A DNA stretch of 64,000 bases from Chiua virens (lineage: Eukaryota; Basidiomycota; Agaricomycetes; Boletales; Boletaceae), in contig JAHNUO010000036.1 of assembly GCA_019787685.1 (NCBI GenBank), positions 124,001 to 188,000 of the forward strand, read 5' to 3'. This document shows, one piece after another, positions 53,016-63,049 of this stretch. The translations under genes were made by a program, and so were the position numbers. Position 1 is the first letter of the stretch. Every line of letters begins with the position of its first letter. The notes beneath the pieces were generated by a model that made no database searches, was not told the DNA's origin, and was given only the letters and a program-made list of their open reading frames with translations.

Positions 53016-56000
53016 CTATGAGGGGTCCAGCATGTAGAGGACCAGGTTCAAAAGCAACAAATCCTTGAGGGATTGAAAGGCATATTGCTGTTTGGGGCCC
53101 CATTGCCACTCAGACATCTTTTGAGTGAGGGCGTGGAGGGGGCAGGTGATCTCGAAGAAGTTCAGAATGAACTTGCGGTAAAAGTTGCAGAAACTGATGA
53201 ACAATTGGACTTCCCTGACAGAGGTGGGGCTCTCCCAGTCACGAATGGCAGAGAGCTTGGTGGGGTCCATCTGGACAACACTGTCCTTGATAACCATCCC
53301 GAGGTACTCAACATCTGAGACGTTAAACGAGCACTTTTCAAGCTTTAAGTGTAACTGGTGTTCTTGCATCCTCATGAGGACACAGCGGGTACAATCTTTG
53401 TGGAGTGTGAGGTTGTTGCTGTGAATTAAAAGATCATCCATGTAGATCATCAGCCATCCTTCCACAATCATGTCACCAAAGATGTGATCCATGAAGGCCT
53501 GGAAAGTCGGGGAACCATTGTACATTCCAAAGAACATGATGAGGGGTTTGAAGAGCCCAAAGGGAGTGATGAAGGCGGCCTTCCATTGGTTGCTGTCCTT
53601 GATGTGGATGTTGTTGAATCTCCATTGGATATCCATCTTGGTGAAGATAGTGGAGTCCTTGAGACAATCCATTAAATCCGAGATGAGGGGGAGGGGATAT
53701 GCGTTCTTGACTGTATGCTCATTGAGGTAGCAGTAGTCCTGACAGGGGTGTAGCTTGCTGTCTTTCTTGTTGACAAAGAAAGGGGCCGCCTGAGGGGATT
53801 TTGAAGGATGAATGGTCCCCTTCTTCATATGTTCCTCAATAAAGTGGAGGCAAGCGGAGCATTCTGTCAGGTTGAGAGGGTAGGCTTTAGTGCGGCAGGG
53901 AGAGAATGTCTCCTTGAGGTCAATGGTATGGTCAAAGTCACGCGAGGGTGGGATGAAGGTGTTGAAGGGCTCTTTGAAGATGGAGGAGTAGGCAGCAAAT
54001 TGTAGGGAAAGTTTGGGTTTCTCCTTTCTCACGGCAGCAGCGAGCTCCATTGAAAGGGTAATCTTTTGTTGATGATATGTGGGTTGTCAGGAAAGGCAAT
54101 AGAGAAGTATTTCTCCAGGTGACAATGGAGACTGTCCTGATGATCATATTTGAAGTAGTGTACCAGATATCTCTGGGCTTTGACTATAGGCAAGTTGTGT
54201 CACAGTGCAGCGACCCTGTTGGGAATAGTTACCTATCCTTGGGCCCAGCCAATGGTGGGGTTGATGTTGATCAACCAGCGGATTCCCAGAATGACGTTCT
54301 GAGCTCTGCAGTTTATGATAAAGAGTTCTCAAACATTTTCAACATTGCAGTAGCGTAAGGTCACCTTGACCTTGAAGTGTATTTCCCCAGCTTTGTTGTG
54401 GGTTCTGTCCACATTGCTGACAGAAAGGGATTTCTCCAGCTGAGTAACAGGGAAATGATGGCGCTTTGCAAAGCCCATGTCTATGAAATATCTGGTTGCT
54501 CTGGAGTCTATGTGTTACAGATTTTCCCATAGAGGATTGGTTATCAGCTACATCACTAGAGGAATCAGACGGCATGTTTTCTTTTTCTTTTCTTCCTTAC
54601 AAAACACCATTACACGATGGGTTTTCTTCTTTAGACAATTACTTTACTTGGCCAGATGTCAACCATTTGATTCCTTCTTCGATGACTGGCAGCTGGTTCA
54701 AGAGCAATCCTGATCAGTGGCTATGATTCCTTCCTCTTTGGGCTCCTCAGATTCATTCCTGATCCACTCTGTAGGAGTACCACATTGCCTTTTACATATA
54801 CTTCCTTATTCGTCTTGTGGCTCTCCACCTTCCTCTTTCAGATGACTCTTTTTGGTAGCATCCTGTATTCATACATAGCTCACCACATGGACCACCGCTT
54901 CTCCTTCTGGATGCCTTCTATATCCAGATAGATTCCTTTTATATCCATGGTCTTTACATATATAAGTTGCTTTGTGACTTCCATGTCCCTTAACTAGTTC
55001 TGCACAATTCAGCGTACTTCTTAGTCTCCACTTGGTGTGAGCCCTTTCACTAACAGTTGAGGATCCTTAGCATTGGCAGACAAGTGCCCTCTTTCCTAAC
55101 CTGGATGTTGCTGCGCTTGAGCTGTAGGTCTCATACTTCTCGAGATAAGGTGTGGGTAAGTCATTGCCGCCTGAGCTCTCGACAAGTCTTGTTGGTCACT
55201 AGTTGCAGTACACTCTTGTGTAACACTATGAGTGTGGTAGTGTCGGCGATTTCTCCCTGTTCCCGGGCATAGAGTGAAATGGGAATAAGCATTGCTCTAG
55301 AGGCTCTTTGGGATGCAAATACAGGTGAGATGACATGAGAGGGGCTACATGCCAGCATAGGCCCTTGATCTAAAAACCCATTCTGGTTGCAAGCAAAATG
55401 CGGTTGACCTGATGTCCTTCTTCATCAAGGTCTTCTTCAAGACACACCTTCAGCATTCTGAGAGCCTCTGCAGAGTTAAGTCCTTGTGCCTTTACATAGG
55501 TGATCAGAGGGTCCCCTGGTAGTGGTTGCACTACCATAGAGCTCTGATTTCCCATGTTCTAGGTACGAATAGTCTGTTGGCGGCACTGCGGCAGTGCATA
55601 GTGTGGGGTGGCATTCCTGGGCGATCTGGATCCTTTCCTGTGGTTGGTGGAGCAACATTCAGGCTGATGGCAAATGAAGCACTTGTCATTCCTCAAGTGC
55701 TCGGTGCATTCAGTGGGGGAAAGCCTGATGGAGTCAACGTCCATAGCATCAGAGTCTCTCAACCAAGAGGGGGTAGAGACGGCAGTGGAGGAGATGTACA
55801 AGTGTCGTCCCTTGCATAGCTATTCCATCTTGATGATGGTGTGATAAAATTGGGAGGCCTTAGCCAACCAAGCCTCGGCCATCTCTGGCTTGTCAGGAAT
55901 GGCTGTCATCATTATGGCGAGACGGGAAGAAATAGCTCACTTTAGGAGGTCCTTGAGTACCCCTTGGTCAGAGAGTCTGCTATGGGCGGATTCAAGTTGG

Positions 56001-56200
56001 AAAGCAGTCTGGAAGGCATCAAAGTTCCCATTGAAGGGAGGTCCTTCCATTCATATGTCTTGAAAAGTCATGCAGGCTCTGTCCTTTAGGTTGGTGGGTA
56101 TGAACACTGTGGAGAAGTCTGTGACTAGGTCTTCAAAGATCTTCTTGGGGGTAGTGGTGTCAGGAATAGCGTTCAGCTTCATGTAGCAACCTTCAGAAAA
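53016..56200 (-). pseudogene. Ty3/gypsy element E6 (gag, protease, RT)
   Basis: Minus strand, in order. Gag lies at about 56190-55560 ('FEDLVTDFSTVFIPTNLKDR', 'GNFDAFQTAF'), with a knuckle-like 'CFICHQPECCSTNH' near 55680. 55555-55370 carries a segment reading 'SAEALRMLKVCLEEDLDEEG'. The protease near 54515 has 'IDSRATRYFI', so the expected DSG is DSR. A long RT frame (54050-53016) contains 'AAPFFVNKKDSKLHPCQDYC' and the intact catalytic YMDD at 53434-53445. RNase H and integrase are missing. 54600-55340 between gag and protease is mostly unrecognised. The lineage differs from E1-E3 and from E5. Confidence 0.75.
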
Positions 56201-57145
56201 TACCCACATAATGCAGTCACATTATCACAATGCACACGAGCAGCCCAGACTGACAATATCACCATGCACATGGAGAACCTGTTGCGGGCCCAGAAGGCAC
56301 TCATATATACGTGGGTGGGCCTGCCTGAGCAGGGGGAGGTATGAATTGTTTTCAACGAGATAGGCCCAGATGGTGTATAGGAGCCCACAAACCTATAGAC
56401 AAGGGAACCTGCCAAGGGACAGGGTATAGAATCCATATACCCATGTGGACCAGGTGAGCAAACATGAAAGGGCCCGCAAGGGCATAGCGGACGTCATCCC
56501 AATCACATGATTGGGCCCACAGACAAAGATAGACAGGGTCACATAGAGACAAGTAGGCATATTGGATGGAAACAGATCATACAAACAGGCCCATATCCAA
56601 ATACAGACCAGATGGCAGCTGCGGGAGCATTAGGTCGGCAGGCCCAGAAAGATAGTTGAATGTAGCCTAGGAGAGACGAGCAGCCCATATCAATATACGA
56701 ACCAGGATGTGCGGGCCCGCACTGGCATAATATATGGAATCTCGATAAGATGTGCGGGCCCTTGTGTGCTCGGCGGATGGAAATACAATCAGCTGGGTGG
56801 GCCCACATGGGAATGATAGCCAGAACCTTGATTAGATGTGCAGGCTCGTGAGTGCTTAGCAAATAGACATGCGATCACATGTGTGAGCCCACGTGAGCAT
56901 AGTATTTGCAACGTCAATTAGACATGTGGGCCCACACATGCTGTGCGGATAGAAATTGAATCACATGTGTGGGCCCGCACGGGCATGGTGGATACAACCT
57001 GGATGAGATAGGCGGGCCCATGCATGCATTGTGGATGAAAGTTGAATCACATGTGTGGGCCCACAGGGCATGGTGGATGCAACTGGCAGGCCCATGTATG
57101 CTCGGTGGGTGGGAATGCAATTACACATGTGGGCCCATAAGAGCC
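56201..57145. repeat. Degenerate short-period repeat rich in GGGCCC
   Basis: About 20 diverged units of roughly 42-45 bp each contain GGGCCC or a one-base variant (for example near 56468, 56514, 56714, 56754, 56800, 56926, 56970, 57014 and 57057). It is often followed by 'acgggcatggtggat' or similar and preceded by 'cacatgtgt'. The array starts near the 5' end of E6 gag. No protein seems to be encoded. Confidence 0.75.
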
Positions 57146-57964
57146 CATTTGGAAACCCCAAAACTGCAAAGTTCATTGTGAGAATCCCAATGTCTGAGTT
57201 TCAATCATTTGTGCCGTGCGGCATTGTCCATACTGAACCTACAGGGGTATGAGTCCTCGTCTCCGGGGGGCGGAGATGGGTTTTTTTTTTTTTTCTTTTT
57301 TTAAACGACCTCCCTTGGATACCAAAACGCTTCGTTAGAGTTCCTTGGTTCTCAAACGTATACGACATCCATGTCAGAGCATGAACTACGCGGACGAGCA
57401 TAGTGGATCCTATCGGACAATAAGGCGTGAATATGAGTGAGCCACAGATAAGGGACATGAAGTGCACAGGTATCTGGTGGTTTTCAAGTCATGATGGAAA
57501 ACATCGTGATCGTTTTAAGCCTGAGCATATATCTTTCATATAGGTATTTATTTGGTGTTCTCTTGAAAAACAGCTACCATCATTTTCCATGCCTGCCAAA
57601 GCCTCATGGGGCCACCTGCTAGGTGGTCTTGGTCTTTCACTCCTTAAAAGCCCAGCTCTAGCGGTCCTCCCTGCTTTTGTACGCTTATACCAGAACAATC
57701 TACTGGTCCACTTTCATGCCCCCAGCTTTTGTTGCCTTCTTTCACGTTCCATGTACTTCTCTCCCCCTTTTGGCACACACCAGGCCCACACAGCCTTTGC
57801 TCACTTTGAGCCATTATCCTTTGTTCACTTACAAGGCCTTACCTACAGGCTTTGCCCGACATGTGGACTATAAACATGGAATAAGTAAATAAAAAAGATA
57901 TTTATTTGAACCTTCATCTGTTTCACTTCCCTCAGTCATTCGCAACCATCTTGGGCTCATGTAG
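57146..57964. other. Intergenic, with a T-run and a tRNA-B-box-like word
   Basis: GGTATGAGTCC near 57246 is close to an RNA polymerase III B box, and T-rich sequence follows at 57280-57302. No full tRNA fold is visible, so it could at most be a decayed tRNA or SINE. 57589-57873 is open but shows no recognisable domain. Nothing else seen. Confidence 0.35.
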
Positions 57965-58475
57965 TTGCAGGACTGGTTAAAAACTGCAACCAGAACTGAA
58001 CTGGACCATTTAGCAACTGGTCCAGGGGTGGTCATGGTCTTGGTACTTTCAAAAAATTGAGAAAAATGAAAAGACCAGGTATTGGCCCTCTGAGAATCTA
58101 CTTTCCATAATGTTTGCAGTATTTTAGGTAATTATTTCAAATTTCTATGACCAAAATTGAGTTTGTACCCCCCCCTAAAAAATATGACATCCAACCTGGA
58201 AATGGCTATACTGTATCTCGGGCTGTTTATTTGACTGATCCTCACAATTATTGGACCACAACACACCAGGCGTCTCTTCTACGTTACATACACTGATGAC
58301 AAAGTGTGAATTGTGTGAATATACCTATCTCAATTGTGATCTCTATTGCAGATGAGTAGATAACACTTGTAGATAACATGTGATGCGAAAATGATCATAT
58401 CTTAGTTATTTCTGCACTGATTCCCATGAAGATTGAATGCCCAGAAAGGCAAGCATCTAATCTAAATAACTGGTC
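57965..58475 (-). mobile_element. MITE family M, subfamily II fragment
   Basis: Inverse of 24565-24960 over much of its length ('tgtttgcagtattttaggta', 'gataacatgtgatgcgaaaa'). It begins with family M-like words ('gcaactggtccagg'). The ends are not clear. Confidence 0.6.
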
Positions 58476-58589
58476 CGAGGGAGCATTGCATGGGTGTAGT
58501 ATGTGTATTAGGAGAAAGAGGAGGAGCTGTTTGAGGAGGAGTTGGAAGGGACAATGGGGGTGAAGGGAATGGTGAGATCAGGTGGATCC

Positions 58590-59231
58590 TGTTACAATCA
58601 CATTTCACATTATTCTTTCGCCTTCCTACTCAACACTCTCATCCACTATACAAGATACACAATATCTATTACGGCACTCTTTGCCTCATGCCAAGGCTAT
58701 ACTCAGGACCTTATCCTATTGACCACTTCATTATGACTCACTATGATTCATTATTAGACACGTGTTATCTCACGATGTCATAACCCATGCACAACACACG
58801 TGTATTCACATGTTATCTCTTATCTATGATTCCTTATGACTCATATCTATTATTAAAGCAGTGCTTATCTTATAAACATGCTTATACCGCATTGTTACAG
58901 CACTGTTTCCTCATGTCTTTATCTATGACTCATATACATGCAGATACCTCATGTTATCTCACCTTATCTACCAATCAGGACACTCATACTTATCTATGTA
59001 TTCATACTCCGATTGTAGCTCCGATTGTACTTTTAGTATATAAGAAGTGAATGCAGCACCAAGGGAGCTCTAACAAAGTTCACCTTTGGATATTCCCCAT
59101 TGTCTCTCATAGACAGATCTCCTCTGTAGTTCTCGCCTCACTGGTTGGATTACTTGCACATAACCCTAACACTGAACCTTTACAACCTCTCGCAAGTTAC
59201 CTATAATCCACCTTTGTTCTAGGTTGTTACA
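58590..59231 (+). mobile_element. Solo LTR family A, 5-bp duplication GATCC
   Basis: TGTTACAATC...GTTGTTACA, 642 bp. GATCC flanks it at 58585-58589 and 59232-59236. The uninterrupted sequence can be seen in E3 ('ggtggatccggctgcc'). A TATA-like 'agtatataag' lies near 59033. Confidence 0.85.
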
Positions 59232-59407
59232 GATCCCACTGCCATGGGAATAAGTTGAGTGGCCCAAGGGAATCCTAGCAGAATACGAGGGGATCATCCA
59301 GGGCAGTGAGACTGGATGTGTCCAGGGGACCAGACAAGGCAGATGGGACATTGATAGTCCCGATATTCAACATGGATGTGCCTGAGTTTGTGGTACTCAT
59401 AGCATGC

Positions 59408-59729
59408 TGTAGGGAATAGGTATTCCCTGTGCTCACATAGCACTTTTCTGCACCCTATTGTCACTCAATCCCAATCCTGATCTGTCTGCTTGCCCCAGAC
59501 TCACTGATACCACCCATCTGCATGCTCATGCTCACCTGGATCTATCTTTTTCACATTTCTTTTATTCTGCCTTATTTTCTTTTGTTATATTTCGCTTTAT
59601 CTGTACTTAGCACTCACAACCCTTGCAGGATTAGTGATTCTGGTTCCAAGATTTTTAGTTTAGTTATCCTTGATTAGGATGAGTCTGAGGGTATTTCTGG
59701 GGGACCATAAAACTCACTGTATTGACAAA
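59408..59729 (+). mobile_element. LTR family D, truncated copy in E4
   Basis: It starts TGTAGGGAATAGGTATTCCC, as in 60471-61088, and runs to about the segment 'tcactgtattgacaaa', after which E4 ORF3 resumes. It is more diverged than the other two copies and lacks the last roughly 290 bp. Confidence 0.75.
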
Positions 59730-59946
59730 GGTAGCGGTGGAGGTCCTTCAAGGAATGCACAGGTCTTGTTGGTGGATCTGGCTGGTGAGGGCCAAGAGGA
59801 GAAGGGTGTTGGGTGTAGGCCTATAAAGGTCAGCCCAGATGAGGGCGAGTTGCTTGTTCTGGAGGTATGCCACATAGAGGGTGTGCAGAAGGGAGTTGAG
59901 GTCAAGATGGTATTTGATGGGAAACACCATGCTTGGGTCGAGGGTG

Positions 59947-60355
59947 TGAAACAACCTAGAACAAAGACTGAACTAGTTGTGTAGTTGAGGTGTGAATAGA
60001 AAATGATGTTCAATCAAAGAGGTGAAAACTCCAAGAGAACTTTGTTAGAGTCCTCTGATCTGAGTATGAACTATGTAGATAAACATAGCATATCCTATTG
60101 GATGATAAGGTGTGAATAGATATGGGTCAAGAGGAGTCATAGATAAGAAACATAGCCTTGCACTGCCATGATGAGTTGGTAATAATGGAAATGAAAGATA
60201 AGAGGACATGAGGTAATGGATGCTGTGTTTATGTGGCAGCCAATCAGATATGATCCTTTGGACAGCCTTGGTATGAGGTGGGATATGCTGTTATAGCATT
60301 AGAAAAGATTGAAGGTATAATCCATAGAAGGTTGAAATGTTGAGATTGTAACAGG
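59947..60355 (-). mobile_element. LTR family A, internally deleted, inverted copy
   Basis: It begins GTGTGAAACAACCTAGAACA, the inverse of the 58590-59231 end, and finishes GAGATTGTAACA, the inverse of its start. At about 409 bp it has lost part of the middle. Confidence 0.65.
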
Positions 60356-60370
60356 ATGAGCTAGTGCATG

Positions 60371-61750
60371 TGTTACAGTAGTCCCGGGTAGGGCCTAGCG
60401 TAGACGCAAAAGCGCTAAGTACCAAGCGGCTGCGATAACTCTAACAACCACCACTTGATACGTGGCGCGCTGTAGGGAATAGGTATTCCCTGTGCTCGCA
60501 TAGCACATTTCCGCACCCTGTCGTCACCTGATCCTGATCCTGATCTGTCTGCTTGCATGAACTCATCCGGATTGCTGTATCTGCACCTGTTTTGCCTCGG
60601 ACTCTTTTATTTTATGTTTGATGCTCCTTATTCATACTTAGCATTGGCTAGACCACGTCACGCAGCCCTTGCAGGGACGTTCGGGTGCCTCTCAAACTTT
60701 ATACCATACAAAAACCTTCTTCTTTTATCATTATCCTTACTTAGGACAAGTCTGAGGGTATTCCCGAGGACTATAAATTCACTGTATTGACAAAAATACA
60801 GTAGCTTTTTGCCCGTGTGCATCTGTCTCACATCATTTTCGGTTGACGTTCGTTTTCTCTCGCTCTCCTCATGTTTTATCGATCCGGATTCGGACTGCCA
60901 TGTCCGCCTTTCTATCCGTTTTAATCCGGATTCACCCCGGATTCATCTCGGACTACTCAATAACCATTCTTCGTCGTTCACCAACTCAGTGTTGTCCCTG
61001 GGTCGAATGGAATCGCATTCCTTCACCCTCTTTCTATTTCTTTCAATCCCCCTGAGTATTGCACTACAGCCGGGATTTATTACCTTCAGCGCTGCAGAGT
61101 TCAAGGAGGGTTACTGGTCAGCAGATTGCTACCAGTGAGACGAGTTAGAACTTAGGACGTTGCCTAAGAGTGTCCTGTTGGGAATCTATACCTGAAGGAC
61201 TGAGACTGCCCCTTGTGATCGGGGTGGACCGAGATGCTGGACGTTGGTCGCAGTGACAAGGGATGGCTTAGGTTAAGCCCGAAGAGGAGCAGTGATACTA
61301 GCTAGATTGCGTAGATCAAGACTGAGGTACAGGAGTATCACTGTGCGGTATTTATACTACGAAAGTTGTGCATGGACCAACAGTCCAAAAGGGTGGCCAG
61401 GAAGAGCAGAACAGTCAAAGGGCCAAAAGGAGTCATGTGGGGCGGAAGCACCGGACGGATGAAAGAGTAAAAGGTAAAACGCGGAAGCTGTCCAAATGAC
61501 AGCGGAAGTGAAAGCGATCCCTACCGGATCAGGAAGTAGAAGGGGAGAGGCGATGACGGAACAACGGGTTGGGCCGGCGTTGCGTAATCGGATCAGCGGA
61601 AGAAGGAAGGGAAAGGCGGGGCAAAGGATTAAGCCCTTGCTGAGTAATCCGAGGCAAGGGTAAGCCTTGTGGATAGAACGTAGGAGGTACCTGTGGTACC
61701 GAGCATAGTGAAAGTAGCAAATAAAGCAAAGAAAAAGATGAATCGTAACA
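60371..61750 (-). repeat. E3 3' LTR containing a nested family D LTR
   Basis: TGTTACAGTAG at 60371 and CGTAACA at 61744-61750 are the inverted LTR ends of the E1/E2/E3 family. The inverted TATA box (TATTTATA) lies at 61349-61356. Family D occupies 60471-61088. The inverted G-rich tract (TTACCCCCC) adjoins at 61751. Confidence 0.82.
60471..61088 (+). mobile_element. Solo LTR family D inside the E3 LTR
   Basis: TGTAGGGAAT...TTACCTTCA, 618 bp, with a 4-bp duplication GCGC at 60467-60470 and 61089-61092. Nearly identical to the inverse of 22789-23402. Confidence 0.87.
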
Positions 61751-61792
61751 TTACCCCCCGACTAAGATCAAAGCACCATGCGAAGATCATCT

Positions 61793-63022
61793 CTAGAAAT
61801 TGAACGAAACCCTAACAGGGCTGCCCATAATGTTGGTGTAACCCTCGTCATCAATAGGGTCGTTGCACGGCGACGCGGAGTGGCGGTCCGGGGAGGCAGA
61901 GGAGTGTCCGGAGGGATGGCGGAGTGGGAGAGCTGGGATAGGGGGACGGCGGGTGTGGCGGCGTGCGGAGGAGGATGAGGAGCCATTGGACGAGGAGGAG
62001 TTGGACGGAATGATGGGGCATGGGGAACGACGGTTCCAGGTGGATCCGGCTGCCACCGGGGTAAGTCGGTTGGCCAGGGGAATCCTAGCGTGGATGCGAG
62101 GGGGTCGTCCGGGGCAGCAGGACTGGATATGTCCGGGGGACCAGGTAAGACAGATGGGACATTGGTAGTCCCGGCATTCAACGCAGATGTGCCCAAGTTT
62201 GTGGCACTCATAGCAGGCCTTGTGGTAGCGTGGGTGGTCCTCGGGGAGGTTGACCTGACCGGTCTGGAACATATGTTCTGCTTCGGCTCGGTTGCAAGCG
62301 TCGATCTCTTTGGGGGAGAAGGGAAGAGAGGAAGCGGAGGGGGTAGACGGCGAGGGAGTGGAGGAAGCGAGTGGTTGGTCGAGGCGGAGGGAGAGTTCCG
62401 CCTGGTAGCAGTGGAGGTCTGAGAGGAATTCACCCATTTGCATTTGGAATAGGGTGTGTTTGAGGAACGTGCGGATTTTGTCATGGATCTGGCCGGTAAT
62501 GGCCGAGAGGAGGTGGGTATTGGCCATTGGCCCATAGAGGTCGGCCCGGACAAGGGCAAGTTGTTTGTTCTGTAGGTATGCCAAGTAGAGGGCGTGGAGA
62601 GGGGAGTCGAGGTCGAGATGGTGCTCGATGGGGAACACCATGCTTGGGTCCAGGATGAGGTTTTGCATGTGAGCGAAGTAGTTGGGGGTGGGCGTAGAGG
62701 CCCGGATAGTGTGTGAATGAAACGGCAAGTCTACCGCGACGAGAGGAGGATGAACATGGTGAATAGAATGAGAAGGGCGAGTGCGTATGCTTGCTGTTCC
62801 CCATCCTGCAGAAGCGACCGCAGAATCAGCTGGAGAAACGGGTCTGGTGGAGTCCATGAGGGAGGATTCGGAGGAGAGGGAGGGAGCATCTGAGGAGTGG
62901 AGCGATGGCAGGGGAACAGGGAGCGGCAAGGCGATGTGGGGAATGTTGACGGTGGGGGTGAAGATAGGTACCAGCGTAGTGTCAGATTCGAAGTCGGGGA
63001 TGGAGCAGGAGCGATAGGCCAT
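61793..63022 (-). CDS. E3 ORF3: 409-aa double zinc-knuckle protein downstream of pol
   Basis: The frame is uninterrupted from ATG at 63022 to the stop at 61793. The N-terminal about 110 residues are Ser/Pro-rich. Residues about 120-230 form a likely helical region ('MQNLILDPSMVFPIEHHLDL', 'AYLQNKQLALVRADLYGP', 'LFQMQMGEFLSDLHCYQAEL'). Two adjacent zinc knuckles follow ('CYECHKLGHICVEC', then C-x2-C-x6-H-x4-C in 'CPICLTWSPGHIQSCC'), then a Ser/Arg/Pro-rich tail. It begins 27 bases after the pol stop and ends about 40 bases before the LTR, so it lies inside the element. The helical part plus knuckles resembles a second gag or nucleocapsid-like protein. Function unknown; no membrane segment, so not env-like. 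Confidence 0.75.
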   Translation of the reverse strand: MAYRSCSIPDFESDTTLVPIFTPTVNIPHIALPLPVPLPSLHSSDAPSLSSESSLMDSTRPVSPADSAVASAGWGTASIRTRPSHSIHHVHPPLVAVDLPFHSHTIRASTPTPNYFAHMQNLILDPSMVFPIEHHLDLDSPLHALYLAYLQNKQLALVRADLYGPMANTHLLSAITGQIHDKIRTFLKHTLFQMQMGEFLSDLHCYQAELSLRLDQPLASSTPSPSTPSASSLPFSPKEIDACNRAEAEHMFQTGQVNLPEDHPRYHKACYECHKLGHICVECRDYQCPICLTWSPGHIQSCCPGRPPRIHARIPLANRLTPVAAGSTWNRRSPCPIIPSNSSSSNGSSSSSARRHTRRPPIPALPLRHPSGHSSASPDRHSASPCNDPIDDEGYTNIMGSPVRVSFNF

Positions 63023-63049
63023 AACAGTTCTGATGTGGACTGGTGGCGG

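Larger units (their letters stand above)
58480..60370 (-). pseudogene. E4: older chromovirus ORF3 remnant, split by three LTR insertions
   Basis: The host pieces are 58480-58589, 59232-59407, 59730-59946 and 60356-60370. In order they follow the E3 ORF3 sequence: the acidic C-terminal region, the zinc-knuckle region near 59250-59400 ('GHIQSCC'-like codons inverted), and 59946-59748 ('LDPSMVFPIKYHLDLNSLLH', 'AYLQNKQLALIWADLY'). Three LTR copies interrupt it. It is more diverged from E3 than E1 is, and was already there when E3 inserted next to it at 60371. Confidence 0.7.

Noticed and set aside
57225..57305. Possible tRNA or SINE
   Set aside because: Only a B-box-like word and a T-run are visible. 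I could not fold a cloverleaf or find a convincing A box.
61793..63022. ORF3 as an envelope protein
   Set aside because: I see no signal peptide or membrane segment; two zinc knuckles point to nucleic-acid binding instead.
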